This document shows positions 34,070 through 45,659 of a stretch of 64,000 nt of DNA, one piece after another. This DNA comes from Arthrinium phaeospermum. Taxonomy: Eukaryota > Ascomycota > Sordariomycetes > Amphisphaeriales > Apiosporaceae. Position numbers and translations under genes: made by a program. Positions within the stretch are counted from its first letter, which is position 1. Every line of letters begins with the position of its first letter. The stretch lies in contig QYRS01000002.1 in the NCBI GenBank assembly GCA_006503535.1, positions 4,030,001-4,094,000 on the forward strand. The letters run 5' to 3'. Below the pieces are notes generated by a model. That model saw only the letters and a list, made by a program, of their open reading frames with translations, was not told the origin of the DNA and ran no database searches.

Positions 34070-35595
34070 TCAAACCGTGAAAACATCTAGTAGTTCTTCA
34101 TCAGACAAGCGTAACAGACTAGGTGGATGACTGAGAGTTATTCTCTTGACGTACCAAAGCGAGTATCTTGCTGAGCACCATCTCCGCAGCAGCCCTTGCC
34201 GGGTGACCATTCGTGCTGCCCATATTCCCCCCACGATGCCAAGAGCACTCTCCATCGTAAGGCGAGACTTCTCATCATTGGCCTCCAGCCACCGGTCCGG
34301 CCGAAAGACCTCGGCATCGCCGCCCCAATACTTCTTTCCCCGCAGGATACCGAACAGTCTGGTGCGACTTCGGTACCTGCCGGAATTCGGAAACGATGTT
34401 GTCGATCTCGTCGGTACCTGCCGGAATTCGGAAACCCAGTATGTTGTCGATCTCGTTCGGGGACTTCCTGAAGACCTGCGGTAATGTCGTGGCAGCATCA
34501 GACATGCGGCTTCCCTCTTTCACCACGACTTGGAGGTAGGGCATTTTCATTGGCGATATGGCACCAGGGGTGGGACGGAGTTGAGGGGGGCGGGCTTCCC
34601 GCAACAACGGCCGATTCGATTTCAAACTTCAGCCTGTTGTAGATTGCAGGGCTTGACAAGAGGCAATTGACGATTGCCGTGAGGGCATCAGCTGTCAGAT
34701 GGCCCCATTGTCCTCTGTAGGCTTGGTCAATATCCCTGAGTGCGCTAATTCCGATCAGCGGGAGCGACCACTCACAACTTATATGGTTCCCCCTTTATTT
34801 CCTCTTCATCTACATCGTGGTAGAGGTACTGCGATCCCATCAGTGCCAGAAGAAGAAGAAAATGAAGGCTGCTAGCTACTTACCGAGGCGACTCCGTGTC
34901 CATATGTTCATCATGGAAACCAGGGCCGCGCAATGCCCGGGGAGTACTGCTGCGAGAAGTCTTGAAAAAGTATTGCGTTCAGCTCTCGATATGTACCGAC
35001 CTGGCCTTCTCCAGTGAAGCGCAAGGTTCACCAGCCACAAGGTCCCCAAGGATGTTTGACATGAGCAGCGGCTGGCTGGGGCATTTCCAACGTCTTGAAG
35101 CCCCCTTTCGTTGAAACCGAGTTCGTCTTCTATCCACCGGATGAGACGGTTGCACTGCCTGTCCACTACCGCCTCCATATGTGAGTCTCCCGTGTACCCA
35201 CGGTTAGCTTGCCGAGTATACTTCTTCCCGCCGGGCAGGAGAACACGCGGTGGCCTGGCTTGGGCATGATGGCGGAGAATTTCTAGAGTAGCCAGAGTTT
35301 TGGGAGTTTATTCTCAGAATGCTATCGATGTCCGATGTGATAAGTTGATTTGGACCGACACGGATAAGACCCCCTGTGCACGAGAATGGGTAAGCCTTAG
35401 GTTGGGGGTTTTCATAGATGGGCTCATCATACCATGTCGACTAGATAGACTCCTCGACTTCAGTGTCCATGAGCAGCCAGAGCGGAATGAAGTCCAAAGG
35501 GGCCCGGGAATGTGGCGTAGTCGATGCCACCAGTAGGCGCAACGGGCGAGGTAGCAGACGAGTAGCAAAGATGAGGCAAGAAGCATTAAAGCCAT
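34070..35595 (-). pseudogene. Decayed cytochrome P450 (pisatin-demethylase-like)
   Basis: Fragments in different frames follow P450 order on the minus strand. An N-terminal anchor and hinge start at 35595 (MALMLLASSLLLVCYLARC, then RLRHIPGPLW). Then comes LIRVGPNQLITSD near 35330-35380, the YTGDSHMEAVVDRQ region near 35180, and the K-helix (PYLQVVVKEGSRM, E-x-x-R) near 34540. AEVFRPDRWLE follows near 34300. The expected heme loop near 34200 reads EYGQHEWSPGK in one frame, so the cysteine ligand is not seen. A 41-bp tandem duplication (34371-34456) interrupts the segment after the K-helix. Several stops and shifts separate the pieces. I call it a pseudogene, while noting that this part of the window also has base-level deletions that may be artefacts. 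Confidence 0.75.
34371..34456. repeat. 41-bp tandem duplication inside P450 remnant
   Basis: The unit starting CGGTACCTGCCGGAATTC occurs at 34371 and again at 34412, each followed by TGTTGTCGATCTCGT. The second copy has a few extra bases in its middle. It duplicates coding sequence of the P450 remnant. Confidence 0.9.
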
Positions 35596-36940
35596 GGCTG
35601 AGGAGTTGTTGTTGCCAAGACTCCCGGTATTGATGGCTCTTGGAGATTGGGGGATCGCATGGCCCAGTGTCGTGACGATGACAATATCTTCACAAGAACT
35701 GAGCCATGAGGTAGAGTCCCTGGCTACTAGCCAATATGTAGAGCTTGTAGCGGTGACAGTACCGGGCCCATGGCCCTCTTCCAAGCTAGCTGCCAGCCGA
35801 GTCAGTGAAGCCGTGTCATAGAGCCCGAGCCGTGCTTTGTGGCGGCTGCAAGGGAGTCCTGCATCCCTGGCGCCCAATCCCAAGCGGCGTCAAGCCTTGT
35901 CCAACCGAATTATTCAACCAAGTACGCCATACATGGTTGAGGGTAGTAGAACAAGCTCCCATTGTTGGCCATTGTTCCTAATGATGAGTATCGGTTGGTT
36001 GGACCGTACAGATCTCCCATCTGAGAATGCAGTTGCCTTGAGAAAGTGCACGTCCTGTCCGCACCCGGATCACTTATTGCCTATAAAATAGGAGGGTGTG
36101 CGCGTTTTTGAGATGAGGCGTGTAGACGGTCTACACGATCTTGCCTTGTATCACGTCCCACGACATCAGTCACTCATTCCCATCCGCCAATCCTGGTTCG
36201 ACCAAAGGAGCTCGGCCATAACAGAGGCATATGTATAGATAAAACCTTTCGGCCGGAAAGGCATGACCTCCGATGACACTCTATGCTGCCCAGTGATAGA
36301 GTCCCTACGCCTTGCGTCGATCACGATGGAGTGGAAAGGGTATGGTGCGCTCCTTGAACTATTTCGCGTGCCAGAAAATACATATTGACACTCAGATGAC
36401 GCGGCCTGAACTGGGACATAGTCAATGCGAGTTTGGTCATACAATTGGCCTCGTTATGCAACTGCCCGTCTCCATCAGGGTAATAGTTTCTTCCCGATGT
36501 GACGTACCTAGTCGGCGGGGCAAGTTCCGGCGTGGAACAAGATTTGTCGTTGCCCATCTCCTGCAGGAAACCTCATAGACATATATGTGCATTGCTGCCC
36601 GGCATAGCCTCGACAGTGTAAATAGGGCAGCTGTCTCGGGAAGCCGCAGTCTCTCGACCTCGTTTTCGAAAGGTCATTGTTCAGGTCCAACGCCGAGTTC
36701 CAAGCCACCGATAACATTAATAGTATTGCAGGATCTGTAAATTCATGTCCCAGGTAATCGGTTCGGTCAGATCTCTGAGGAAGCGGCCACCCAGAATGAT
36801 GGTAGCGTCTGCAAGCAAGCGCATGGACTCTCAAACCAGACATGACCTGAGCTCAAGGCATCAGTTCTGGTTGAAGGCAAGCAATAGTTTGGCTGATGCC
36901 AGCGACGAACATGAAGATCCACATGAGCCGTGACGACGAG
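35596..36940. other. Intergenic, no gene seen
   Basis: About 1.3 kb between the P450 remnant start and the stop of the SMP-30-like gene. Frames here show no family features. It may include the old P450 promoter. Confidence 0.5.
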
Positions 36941-38120
36941 CTACTCTGGCATGTCCTCGGCAGAATCCCCACCATAGAGATCCAGTCTGAACAACCTCTG
37001 CTCTGCACATATAAACATTTCGCCACCTTCCCGAGGTGAAATGCCGAGCAGCCTCCCGCCACCTCAATGAGGCCCAGGGGCACACCTCCAGGGCTCCAGA
37101 TCTCGATGCCGTCTCCGCATGCCGCATAAACATTCCCCGCATCGTCGCATTTCACCGCGACCGGAGCTCCTTTCATGGCAAATGCAAAGACACGCTTGTG
37201 TGCGAGACACTGCTGGTCGCCGCGAATCAGGATGTCAAAAGCATAGATCGTAGCGGGTCTTCTCAAATATGTATCAACAATCGGTCATTGACTCAGGACG
37301 CTGCAGATGGACTCACTGAAGGGAAGAGAGGTCGCCACTGTCTCTATTTGCACCTGCATCTGTTACGTAGAGGGTTTGCTCGTCTGGGTCAAAACACAGC
37401 CCCGTCGGTGCCCCGAAGCCGTCGGCCACTACGCGGAGACCGCCATCCAGCTCGGGGTCGTACCGGTAGACATGGCTCGGTAGCTGCGGCGAGGGCCGGA
37501 TCTCTTTCCAAACCCAATGGGTGAGTCCGTAAACCAGATTGAACCGTTTCTGGACACAGCAACCTGCTGGGGCGAGTTAAACGGCCGACTACCGAACGAT
37601 GTGATGACTGGCCGTGGTGCTTTGCCGTGCTGCACTGTTCATGACGCTATCAGCTATGGTGGTTGTTTTAACATATGAGAGTAGGTCTTACTGTAGTATA
37701 AGCCCCCTACGGGAAGTTGCGAGCTGCTCGTGGTCGGAAGCAAATCCGATGTGACCCAGAGCTCCTCGCTTTCCGGGACGTAACGCATGCATTGTGGAAG
37801 AAGGGGCTGCGAGATGTGGCCAATGAACTGAGCAGAAGAGAGTACTCTGCGCCGGCTCTGTTAATGATCTCGTCGAGGTCCGCGTGATACTGCTGATGAT
37901 GATCGAGTCCGAGTCAATGGTAGTCGGAGGATATCTGGGGATTAATACGGGAATCAGTGGGTAGTTCCAAACGGCTCCCCTCTGCGCCGGCTCTGTTAAT
38001 GATCTCGTCGAGGTCCGCGTGATACTGCTTGATGATGATCGAGTCCGAGTCAATGGTAGTCGGAGGATATCTGGGGATTAATACGGGAATCAGTGGGTAG
38101 TTCCAAACGGCTCCCCTAGA
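36941..38120 (-). CDS. SMP-30/gluconolactonase-like beta-propeller (broken)
   Basis: Minus-strand blocks in propeller order: FIGHISQPLLPQCMRYVPE and ELWVTSDLLP near 37790, RPFNSPQQVAVSRNGSIWFTD near 37560, GAPTGLCFDPDEQTLYVTDAGAN near 37360, then after an intron (about 37263-37317) TIYAFDILIRG and KCDDAGNVYAACGDGIEIWS, ending at a stop at 36941. These are SMP-30/gluconolactonase/LRE-like motifs; the family hydrolyses lactones. Two one-base deficits break the frame: at 37505-37507 and at 37030-37032 (+ coordinates). The 5' part is disturbed by a 135-bp tandem duplication (37845-38115), so the true start is unclear. It is either a real gene with assembly errors or a recent pseudogene. The 5' end is approximate. 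Confidence 0.7.
37845..38115. repeat. 135-bp near-perfect tandem duplication
   Basis: Two adjacent copies, 37845-37979 and 37980-38115, beginning CTCTGCGCCGGCTCTG. The only difference I see is one extra T in the second copy (GCTTGATG versus GCTGATG). It lies at the 5' end of the SMP-30-like gene. Such identity means a very recent duplication or an assembly artefact. Confidence 0.9.
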
Positions 38121-39341
38121 TGAAGTTTCCAACTCCAAGCCAAATCATGCACATACTTGTTTCTCAGATCAACGACCTGTGACTGGTAAGCCGCCTTGGT
38201 TCGGTAAGTCACCTAGTATATTTGCTGGTTCCTTACCTCGCACTTTGCTAAAGTCGATTTGATGTCAGATCGTACAAGGCCGGCGGCAACATGGCTGACC
38301 TAGAAATATGCATGCATTTGCATGCGTGCCGACCAACGTATTAGCTAGTGAATTTCGCACATTACTTCTATACCAGTGTGTCGCTTTCAGCGAATGATCC
38401 CCAGTCACTATAGTAAGGCACGAGAACAATGATAGCTGAAGCTTCAGTGATTGAAATAGATGTATTGCGGTTGGCCGACGTCCACAGTACTACCCCACCA
38501 AAAGTTGGGTGATATGCATTGTTACTACATACCTAGGATCAATGATGCCTCAGCAGTGAACATTCGATGGACTTCAGTTGCATGTACATGACAATACGTG
38601 ACTTCCAATCTCATTTCTTTTTCCCATTCTTTTCTCGACCAATCGTGGCTGACTTGTAATTTTGCAAAGTATCCAGCCTCGGGTCAAGTAACTGGCTGCC
38701 CTCGGCAATCTTCGGCTGTGGAGGGGATTGCATGCAGGAAGCTGCCACTTACTGCCCGGAGTCTTGGGTGAGTGCGGAATTAGTGACTGCCCGTACTACA
38801 CTATTGCTAAGGTCACGAGGCCATTGTCCATACTTGAGCACGAGCGGCGCATAACAATACCAAAAGACCCAACCGCAACGGAATGACGTCCGTGTCCCAT
38901 AGTTGAGGCCCATCAATTAGTAGTAGGAATCAAGATTGAGCATCTGATGCAACCTGTCAGCGTTTCCTACAGTCCGGGAAACTGCCCTCCCCTGGTCTAC
39001 CCACCCTAGTCGGAGCTTAGCCTCACACCTGCCCCCAGATTCAAGATATGGAACTTCCCCATATTTTCTGTCCTGCCTGGATCGCCAAACCCGAAAGTCG
39101 ATGATAACCGTCCATATTGCCGAAGACCGCCCCTCTTGACCTGGCCTTTTCTGCTTCTACATCCCATCACCACCCCCGTTCGACGCATAGAAGCCCCGGC
39201 ATGACCTATTCCTGCTAGGTTAACTTCAAGACCATCCCACCCGCTTTCTCCCGTTCGCCCCGACAGCAACCCTCCTGGTCCATCTATGGTGCGCGCAGTC
39301 TAGAGGCATGCCATCATCTCTCGCGCGCACACGATGCTGCC
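38121..39341. other. Divergent intergenic region
   Basis: About 1.2 kb between the SMP-30-like gene (-) and the carrier gene (+); it should hold both promoters. No gene is seen. Confidence 0.5.
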
Positions 39342-40557
39342 ATGTCCGAAATGTCCGGTACTAGGGAGCCGAATGCGAATTCGATAGTCGGCAAGATGGA
39401 CGGAGTCGTCAAGAAGGCCGGCGGCGCCATCTCTGGAACAAGAGGCCGGAAGCCCCTTCGTCACTCCCGGACAACGCCGACAGCCCGGTAGCGCAACGCC
39501 CGGATAAGCATAGCATGGACTACATGGTGCGCTCCGGTATTGCTGGAGGCATCGCAGGTTGTGCCGTAGGTCCCCCTCCAACTCCAATGCGTTCGTGCCC
39601 CGGTCGAACCAGTGCGACTGACTTTGCATAAACTAGGCCAAAACCTCTGTCGCACCCCTCGACCGTGTCAAGATCCTCTTCCAAACGAGCAACCCCCAAT
39701 TTGCGAAATATACGAGTTCCTGGGTCGGTCTCGCGCGAGCGCGCACATCTCTGGACGCGACGGAATGATGGGCCTTTTCCGCGGCCACTCGGCCACTCTC
39801 CTGAAGATCTACCCCTACGCGGCCATCAAATTTGTCGCCTACGACAATACCGGGCGTTTATAGTCGGATCCAAGGCCCAGGAAACATGGGAAGGAGGTTC
39901 ACAGCTGGTGCATTGGCAGGCGTCACATCCGTCTTCTTCACATACCCCCTCGAGGTCATCCGTGTGCGCCTGGCCTTCGAGACGAAGCATAGAAGCTCTT
40001 CGCTTGTGGACATATGCAAAAGATATACCACGAGCAACCAACCCCAAAAGCCACACCTGCGTCGCATCAGCTACCTCGGCAACTGCCGCCGTGTTGACCC
40101 CGCAGACCGGCATGATCAACTTTTACAGGGGTTTCTCTATGACGATGCTCGCATGGTCCCCCTACGCCGGAATCTCGTTCTTAACACACATACAATGGGC
40201 GACCTGTTTCGCCTGCGCTCGGTCAGGAAATACACTACCCTACCTCGGCCAGCCAATGCGCCAACGGACAAGCCATCGCCTTTGCGCGCATGGGCCGAGC
40301 TGATATCCGGAGGCATCTCGGGGGCAGTGTCGCAAACTGTTTCCTACCCGCTCGAGGTGATTAGACGGCGGATGCAGGTGGGTGGCGCCGTGGGAGATGG
40401 ACACCGCCTTCGCATAGGAGAGACGGTGGGTCTGATCTTCAAGGAGCGCGGCCTTTCTTTCTTCGTTGGTTTGAGTATTGGTTATGTCAAGATAATACCC
40501 CTGAGTGCCGTGAGCTTCTATACATATGAGCGGATGAAGACGGTGTTTGGTATATAA
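39342..40557 (+). CDS. LEU5-type mitochondrial CoA carrier (many frame shifts)
   Basis: Starts at ATG 39342, with an intron at 39566-39636, and ends at 40557. The three-fold mitochondrial carrier signature is present: [23 protein letters not shown] and [14 protein letters not shown], each P-x-[DE]-x-x-[KR]. [20 protein letters not shown] and [13 protein letters not shown] are characteristic of the Leu5/Graves-disease carrier branch, which imports coenzyme A into the mitochondrial matrix. The reading frame is broken seven times, each consistent with one missing base: near 39446, 39738, 39844, 39889 (GGG), 40018 (A-run), 40063 and 40190. Protein similarity is well kept on both sides of every break and no nonsense codon lies within a conserved block. 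That argues for sequence error rather than decay. Confidence 0.85.
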
Positions 40558-41853
40558 ATAAGGGCAGGAATCTCGAGAAGGATTGCTTGAGCGGAGTAAG
40601 GCGTTGGTTTTCTTTTGGGATACCTAGAGGGCAGCCTGCAGCATTTACGTGTGTGTATATGGATATCACGGGATTCGGTAGACCCAGCGAGCACGGCATC
40701 AAAGCCGTCTGCGACCAGATAGAAGGAGGATTCCAATGTAAGGCATTTTGTGGCATACAGTACGCGAAGATGGATTGGTATTATTCACATGTCAAACCGT
40801 AGTTGGTGACTCTTTAAAGTGAAGATGGCAGCTCGTATGTTATTGCTTTCTTTCCTTTTCTTGATAGAGTTTGCCTGCATATAGACAGAATTGCTTTTTG
40901 CAGATCAAAATAGCACCCAAGGTCATTCTCAGGGGGACGTCAGCAGCCACAGACAGGCCAGCACTGAGGCTCCTTGGCGTCTTTCTCTCTCTCTCTCTCT
41001 TTCTTCGTCCTCTTCTTTAGACGGCTAGCAGGCGAGGCAGGCCAGTTTTAGCATATGACGTCTTATACAAACTTCCGGCTGCACTAGCCGGGTGGACCGC
41101 GCATTTTCCTACTACTAAATGCTATAATATCGTTGCTTTCGGGCCGCCGCAAATCACGTACATTAGCCCCCCGCGCCTAAGGCGACGATCACCATGCGCG
41201 TCTCGACACTTTCATCTCTTCAACATCTCAGCTCTTTTCCGAATTGTCTTCCGCGGTCACGCCTCCGCTATGCGCTAGCTGGTCTGATTGGGTGGACCGC
41301 TGCCCGTGGCGCTTGTGGGGGGAGAGACGGTTCTCTACCTTGATGTCAATGGCTTCGTTTGGGTTTTAGACCGACCACCTGCGCGCGCCCAAGTCAAGTC
41401 TGAGAGGTGAGAGGAGGGAGGAAAACGCGAACTCGAGGTGATCGGCAGAGCCAGTGCAGGATTTCACGAGATCCGGGGTTCACAGTACAGTGAGACAGGC
41501 AGGGTTGGAGAGACAGAGAGAGAGGCTGCAGCTATTAAAATACGGGTTCGAGAACTCCCGGAAGTCGTTTTTCTTCTGGAGATGCATCCTAGACACCTCT
41601 CTTCTCTTTCCTTCTTTTCCATCACGAGCCGCATGATCAGCTCGAAACGATAACCGATCCTGCTGTCAGATATACATAAGACACTGGTGCACTTGACCTC
41701 TTTACTTCTCCTGCTCACTTCGAACTCTTGCATACACTTCTACTTCTCGTGATACCTTTTTTTTAATAATATATCTCCTTGCTGCTTACGAGATTGGTTC
41801 GCGCAAATATCGATCGCACATTCACCTCTACATTTCCACACCCCGACTATAAA
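40558..41853. other. Intergenic, promoter of thioesterase gene
   Basis: About 1.3 kb. A CT dinucleotide run lies at about 40985-41002 and pyrimidine-rich DNA with a T-run near 41757-41764 precedes the next start. No gene is seen. Confidence 0.5.
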
Positions 41854-42552
41854 ATGGCGGATGACAAGTTTGCGCTGCAAGAGGCCGTCAAGCCCTACTC
41901 GGCGGCACGGAGCACAGCCAGTCGGTGCCGGACCCCGTCGCGCACTTCAAGGCGATCCCGTGGTGCCGCGCCCTGATCGAGGACAGGCCAACCTCGACAT
42001 CCTGGTGCCGGACCGCCGGCCGCTCGACTCGGGCGAATCCACTTTGTGCGCCGAACGAGTACGTTGTCGCGAACCCACCATGCCTCCTCCGTCCCATCTA
42101 GGACAAGACAGAAAAGAAAGAGATGGGACAGAGGTCTGGAGAGAGAATAGAAAAACCTCGATACTGGCCCAAGGAACCGTGACTAATGGAAACCCCAACA
42201 GTGAACACCCCAACCACGATCAAAGCCTGTGTCACCTTCTTCCGCCCCGTGCGCGCCCACCCGAAGCTGCAGGCCACCTCGGGCGGCGCCATCAGCAAGA
42301 GCCAGGAGCTGCTGTCGGGCGGCGGGCCGGAGAACAACGAGAACCCCAAGAACCCCTTCCTGCTCTTCAGCGCCCTCTGCGACCTGGGCGTTGACTGCCA
42401 GAGCTACGCGGGCACGATGCACGGCGGGTTGTACGGGGTCCTGATGGATGAGGTCATGGGGACGGCGGCGAATTTCCAGAGTGGTGAGTTCCCTTCTCTT
42501 TTCGCACCCTCCTCCTTCCTCCTGTGGTTGTCATGTATCGAGCCCAGCATGT

Positions 42553-42583
<31 letters not shown>

Positions 42584-43032
42584 TTCCCCTTTGTTTCCCC
42601 CTTGTGTATCTGGACGAGAGAGAGAGAAACTTGCCTTTTTGCGCCTGAAATCTGGTCCTCGTTTTTAAACAAACCTGCCCCCTTGGCCCCCCTCCGTCAT
42701 TCTAGGCCAAGTAAGCGTAAACGATGTCCATGACGTCGACCTGACCACCTCGGCCCTAGCCAACGGAGCCTACACGGTGCGCTTCACGACCAACATGCGC
42801 CGCCCCGTCCGGACGCCCCAGATCGTCCTCGTCCGCGCCGCGTCATCAAGCGCGACGGGCGCAAGCTGCACGTCCGCGGCTCCATGGAGGACAAAAACGG
42901 TAAGTTCTTCCCCATTGGCTGCTGAGAGCCAAAAGCTGACGGGGATATGTCCATTCAACAGGAGAAGTCTTGGCCGAAGCTGACGGGCTCTGGCTGTGCA
43001 TGGCTGAGAATGTTGGGCGAAGCGTGCTGTAA
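41854..43032 (+). CDS. Hotdog-fold (PaaI/4HBT-like) thioesterase (frame-shifted)
   Basis: Four exons: 41854-42058, 42202-42483, 42706-42899 and 42962-43032. The second exon encodes the hotdog core, with TIKACVTFFRP, then YAGTMHGGLYGVLMDEVMGT, where HGG and the downstream DE are the usual active-site region of PaaI-type fungal thioesterases. The third gives YTVRFTTNMRRPVRTPQIVLV and the last ends AENVGRSVL. The family cleaves acyl-CoA thioesters; the substrate here is unknown. The first exon changes frame at least three times, and the third once near 42838, each consistent with one missing base. The intron after exon 2 carries a 30-base C-run. Confidence 0.8.
42554..42583 (+). repeat. Poly-C tract of 30 bases
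   Basis: An uninterrupted run of 30 cytosines inside the 42484-42705 intron of the thioesterase gene. Its true length is hard to sequence and may be wrong. Confidence 0.9.
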
Positions 43033-43394
43033 GGGGAAAAGGTCTCGTGCGTATTAGTCAATCTGGTCGAATTACTGGGAAAGTTTGTCAATTTGCATTG
43101 TGGCTAGTTTGGAATATAAATTGCTACTTTTGGTTTTTGTTATTATTTGGTACTAAGTACTTACATTGAATCGTTTCACTCGGCTGTTCCTCATTCACCC
43201 ATTACACTGCGCACCTATTTACAGGCTGTTGACGATTAGATAGATATGTAATAGAGATTAGGATCATTTTCCGGCAGGAATTTTGCGAATTATTCCCTCC
43301 CAAAAACGCCGAGTCGACTCCCCAACTGCTGCTGCACCAGAAACAAACACTGCATATATCCATTACTTCATTTGCCACATCGTCGGTATTAGCC
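43033..43394. other. Tail-to-tail intergenic
   Basis: About 360 A/T-rich nt between convergent stops, probably 3' UTRs. No gene is seen. Confidence 0.5.
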
Positions 43395-45659
43395 TCAGTC
43401 CACCTTGATAGCACTGTTGTCCGGGTTAGCAGGGGCGGCCATGCCTATACGGAATGGAGGCAACTTACTTGTATATCCTTCGCACAAATGCATAGGCCGT
43501 CAAAACCCTATCGTGCCCGTCAAGAGCCCGTATACACAACACGCCATGAAGCTATAGCTAAAGAAGAGCATCGAGCTGACAAAGCCCGTGATGTGCAGTT
43601 TGACAAAATAATACCACACACAGTAGAGGAACACCCGGCGGCACTCCCACCGCCCACGAGAAGGACTGCCACCACCAGTGGTAGTTCTCGGAGCAAAGTT
43701 GGATGTAGACAGTCACCACCGTGACCTCGGCGATGGTGACGATGAGGATGACGGAAACAACAGCCAGGAAGCCGAACACGTAGTAGTACCCACTCTTGTC
43801 TTGCCACATGGATTGGAAGACAAAGAGGAGCTCGATGAAGATGACTGCGAACGGGATGAGGCCAGCCAGCAAGATGGACTATACTCTTGGCATACCAAGC
43901 TTGGTGCGGGATCTGCCGAGGGATGCTGCTGGTCTTCGTCGGGTGCTCCCAAGCGCCGGTTCGGACGAACCCGTACCACGCGCCGGCATAAACAAGGGGG
44001 ACTTGGATGCAGAGCCAGAAGAGCCAGCGCTAAGAGTGCCGAATGGGATCGCGGTGCTCGAGGCTTGCGCCCAGACGAACAGATTCAGAATGAAGATCAG
44101 ACCGAACAGCAGGCCAGGGAAGAGAACCGCCGTCACCAGCGCATTCCGCCTGAAGTCTTGGCCATCGAATGTCCTGTACACTCTGGCGGAGAAATACCCT
44201 GAGAACGCGCTGCCAAAGATGAACAAACCCCAGCACTAATGAAACCGCCTCGGAAGCTTGGGTTCAGGACACCGATAGCACTGAGGAGCACGAGTCCCAC
44301 AGCCATGAAGAGCAGTTGCATGCCGGATCCTACCAGGGGAGCCAGGAGATGCCCATACTCGGGTTTCCGGAAGACGTCGGCATGTAGGAGTTTCCATCCC
44401 GTGACATCCTCGAGAGCCTCATCTTCAGACGTAATGTCGGCGTCTTTCTCGCCAACACCTTCCTGGTCCAAAGGCCGAGGCCTGTAGTCTTCTCGGAGAG
44501 AATCCTTGGGCTCAGGCTTCCGGACAATGTCTTGCGCTTGACACGGAGCTTTCCGTCCTCGGCCAGTCCTTCCCTGTAGTTTCTGATGTCGCTTCGGATA
44601 GTCTTTGCCAGGATCATGAGTACAATACCCGTAAGAAGACCACAAATGATGAGCGAGTTGACAATGGCCAACCAGTGGATCTTGGAACCTTCCTCTTGGT
44701 TGACAAAGTAGAGGTCCCAGCGATGATTCCATTCGATCGACTCGTCTTCCCGGAAAGACTGAGTAGGTGTAAGGATGGTCATCTTGGCATTGTCATCGAT
44801 GTCCTCGATCTGCTCTGGGTAATAGGAGGAGTCAGGGTATTTCAGAGTGAGGTCGGTGGTCTTGTTGGGTGCCATGTACAACTCGAAGTTTTCGTCGATG
44901 TTGTAGGTCCTTGGGACAGCCAGTCTCGCGCCTGACGCCGGGTCCGATGCTCTTGGTGTAAACTTCGAAGCCAACGACGACCTTCTCGCCCCTTTCTCCT
45001 GCGCGGGCCCGGCGCCCTTCGGTGGCGGACCACGATGGTGTGGTGGTTGTTGAGAAGTAACGGGGCCGTCCCGTGCTCGACGAGTAGTCGGTAAAGCCGA
45101 GCTTGAACCCCGAAGCGTAGTACTTGCGCGACTTGTCGACGGTCACGAAACTAGTAGCCCCTGGAAGGTTGTCCACAATCCATTCGACTACGTAACCATC
45201 CTTCACCAATTCCTGGGCCCATTTTAAGGTCCTTGCCGGTGATTTCCTTGTTACAAACGAAGCTGCATTCCTGGTCCTTGCCCATGGCGAGATCGAGGTC
45301 GGACGTGATGATTCGATCGCCGCGGAGGACTTCACCCAGGTTCAGCGATATACTCTGACCACCAAGCAGACCACCCCCTGCCATCTTGCCCGTCTGAGGG
45401 CAAACACGGTAGGTCATTGTAGGCGTATTGCACTGGGTTGTCGGAATAGACTTGTTGACGAGCAGAGGCATCTGCTCGTTGTCCTTGTAGCTGCGAATCG
45501 ACCAACCTGCATGAAGAGGTAACCGGTGTTAGCAAACTCGCGGTAGTGCCGTGACTTGCACCACGTATGACCCTTACCTGGTATGTAGAACGCATGCGCG
45601 CTAGATATCACCAGACAAGACACTAGCCATTTCAAACCCATCTTCCCAAAATGTCCCAT
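43395..45659 (-). CDS. Transmembrane 9 superfamily (EMP70/TMN) protein (frame-shifted)
   Basis: Starts at ATG 45659 with a signal peptide (LKWLVSCLVISSAHAFYIPG) that is followed by an intron, and ends after a last short exon encoding NAIKVD at 43395. The lumenal domain shows NLPGATSFVTVDKSRKYYAS, TYNIDENFELYMAPNKT and IEWNHRWDLYFV. The nine-helix part includes LAIVNSLIICGLLTGIVLMI, GSAFSGYFSARVYRTF, LFVWAQASSTAIPFGTL and IPFAVIFIELLFVFQSMW, plus CSENYHWWWQSF near the end. EMP70/TM9 proteins sit in Golgi and endosomes and help sort membrane proteins with Gly-rich TM segments. At least eight frame changes occur, mostly one missing base, but an extra base fits better at 45222-45225 and 44909-44910. 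Confidence 0.9.
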
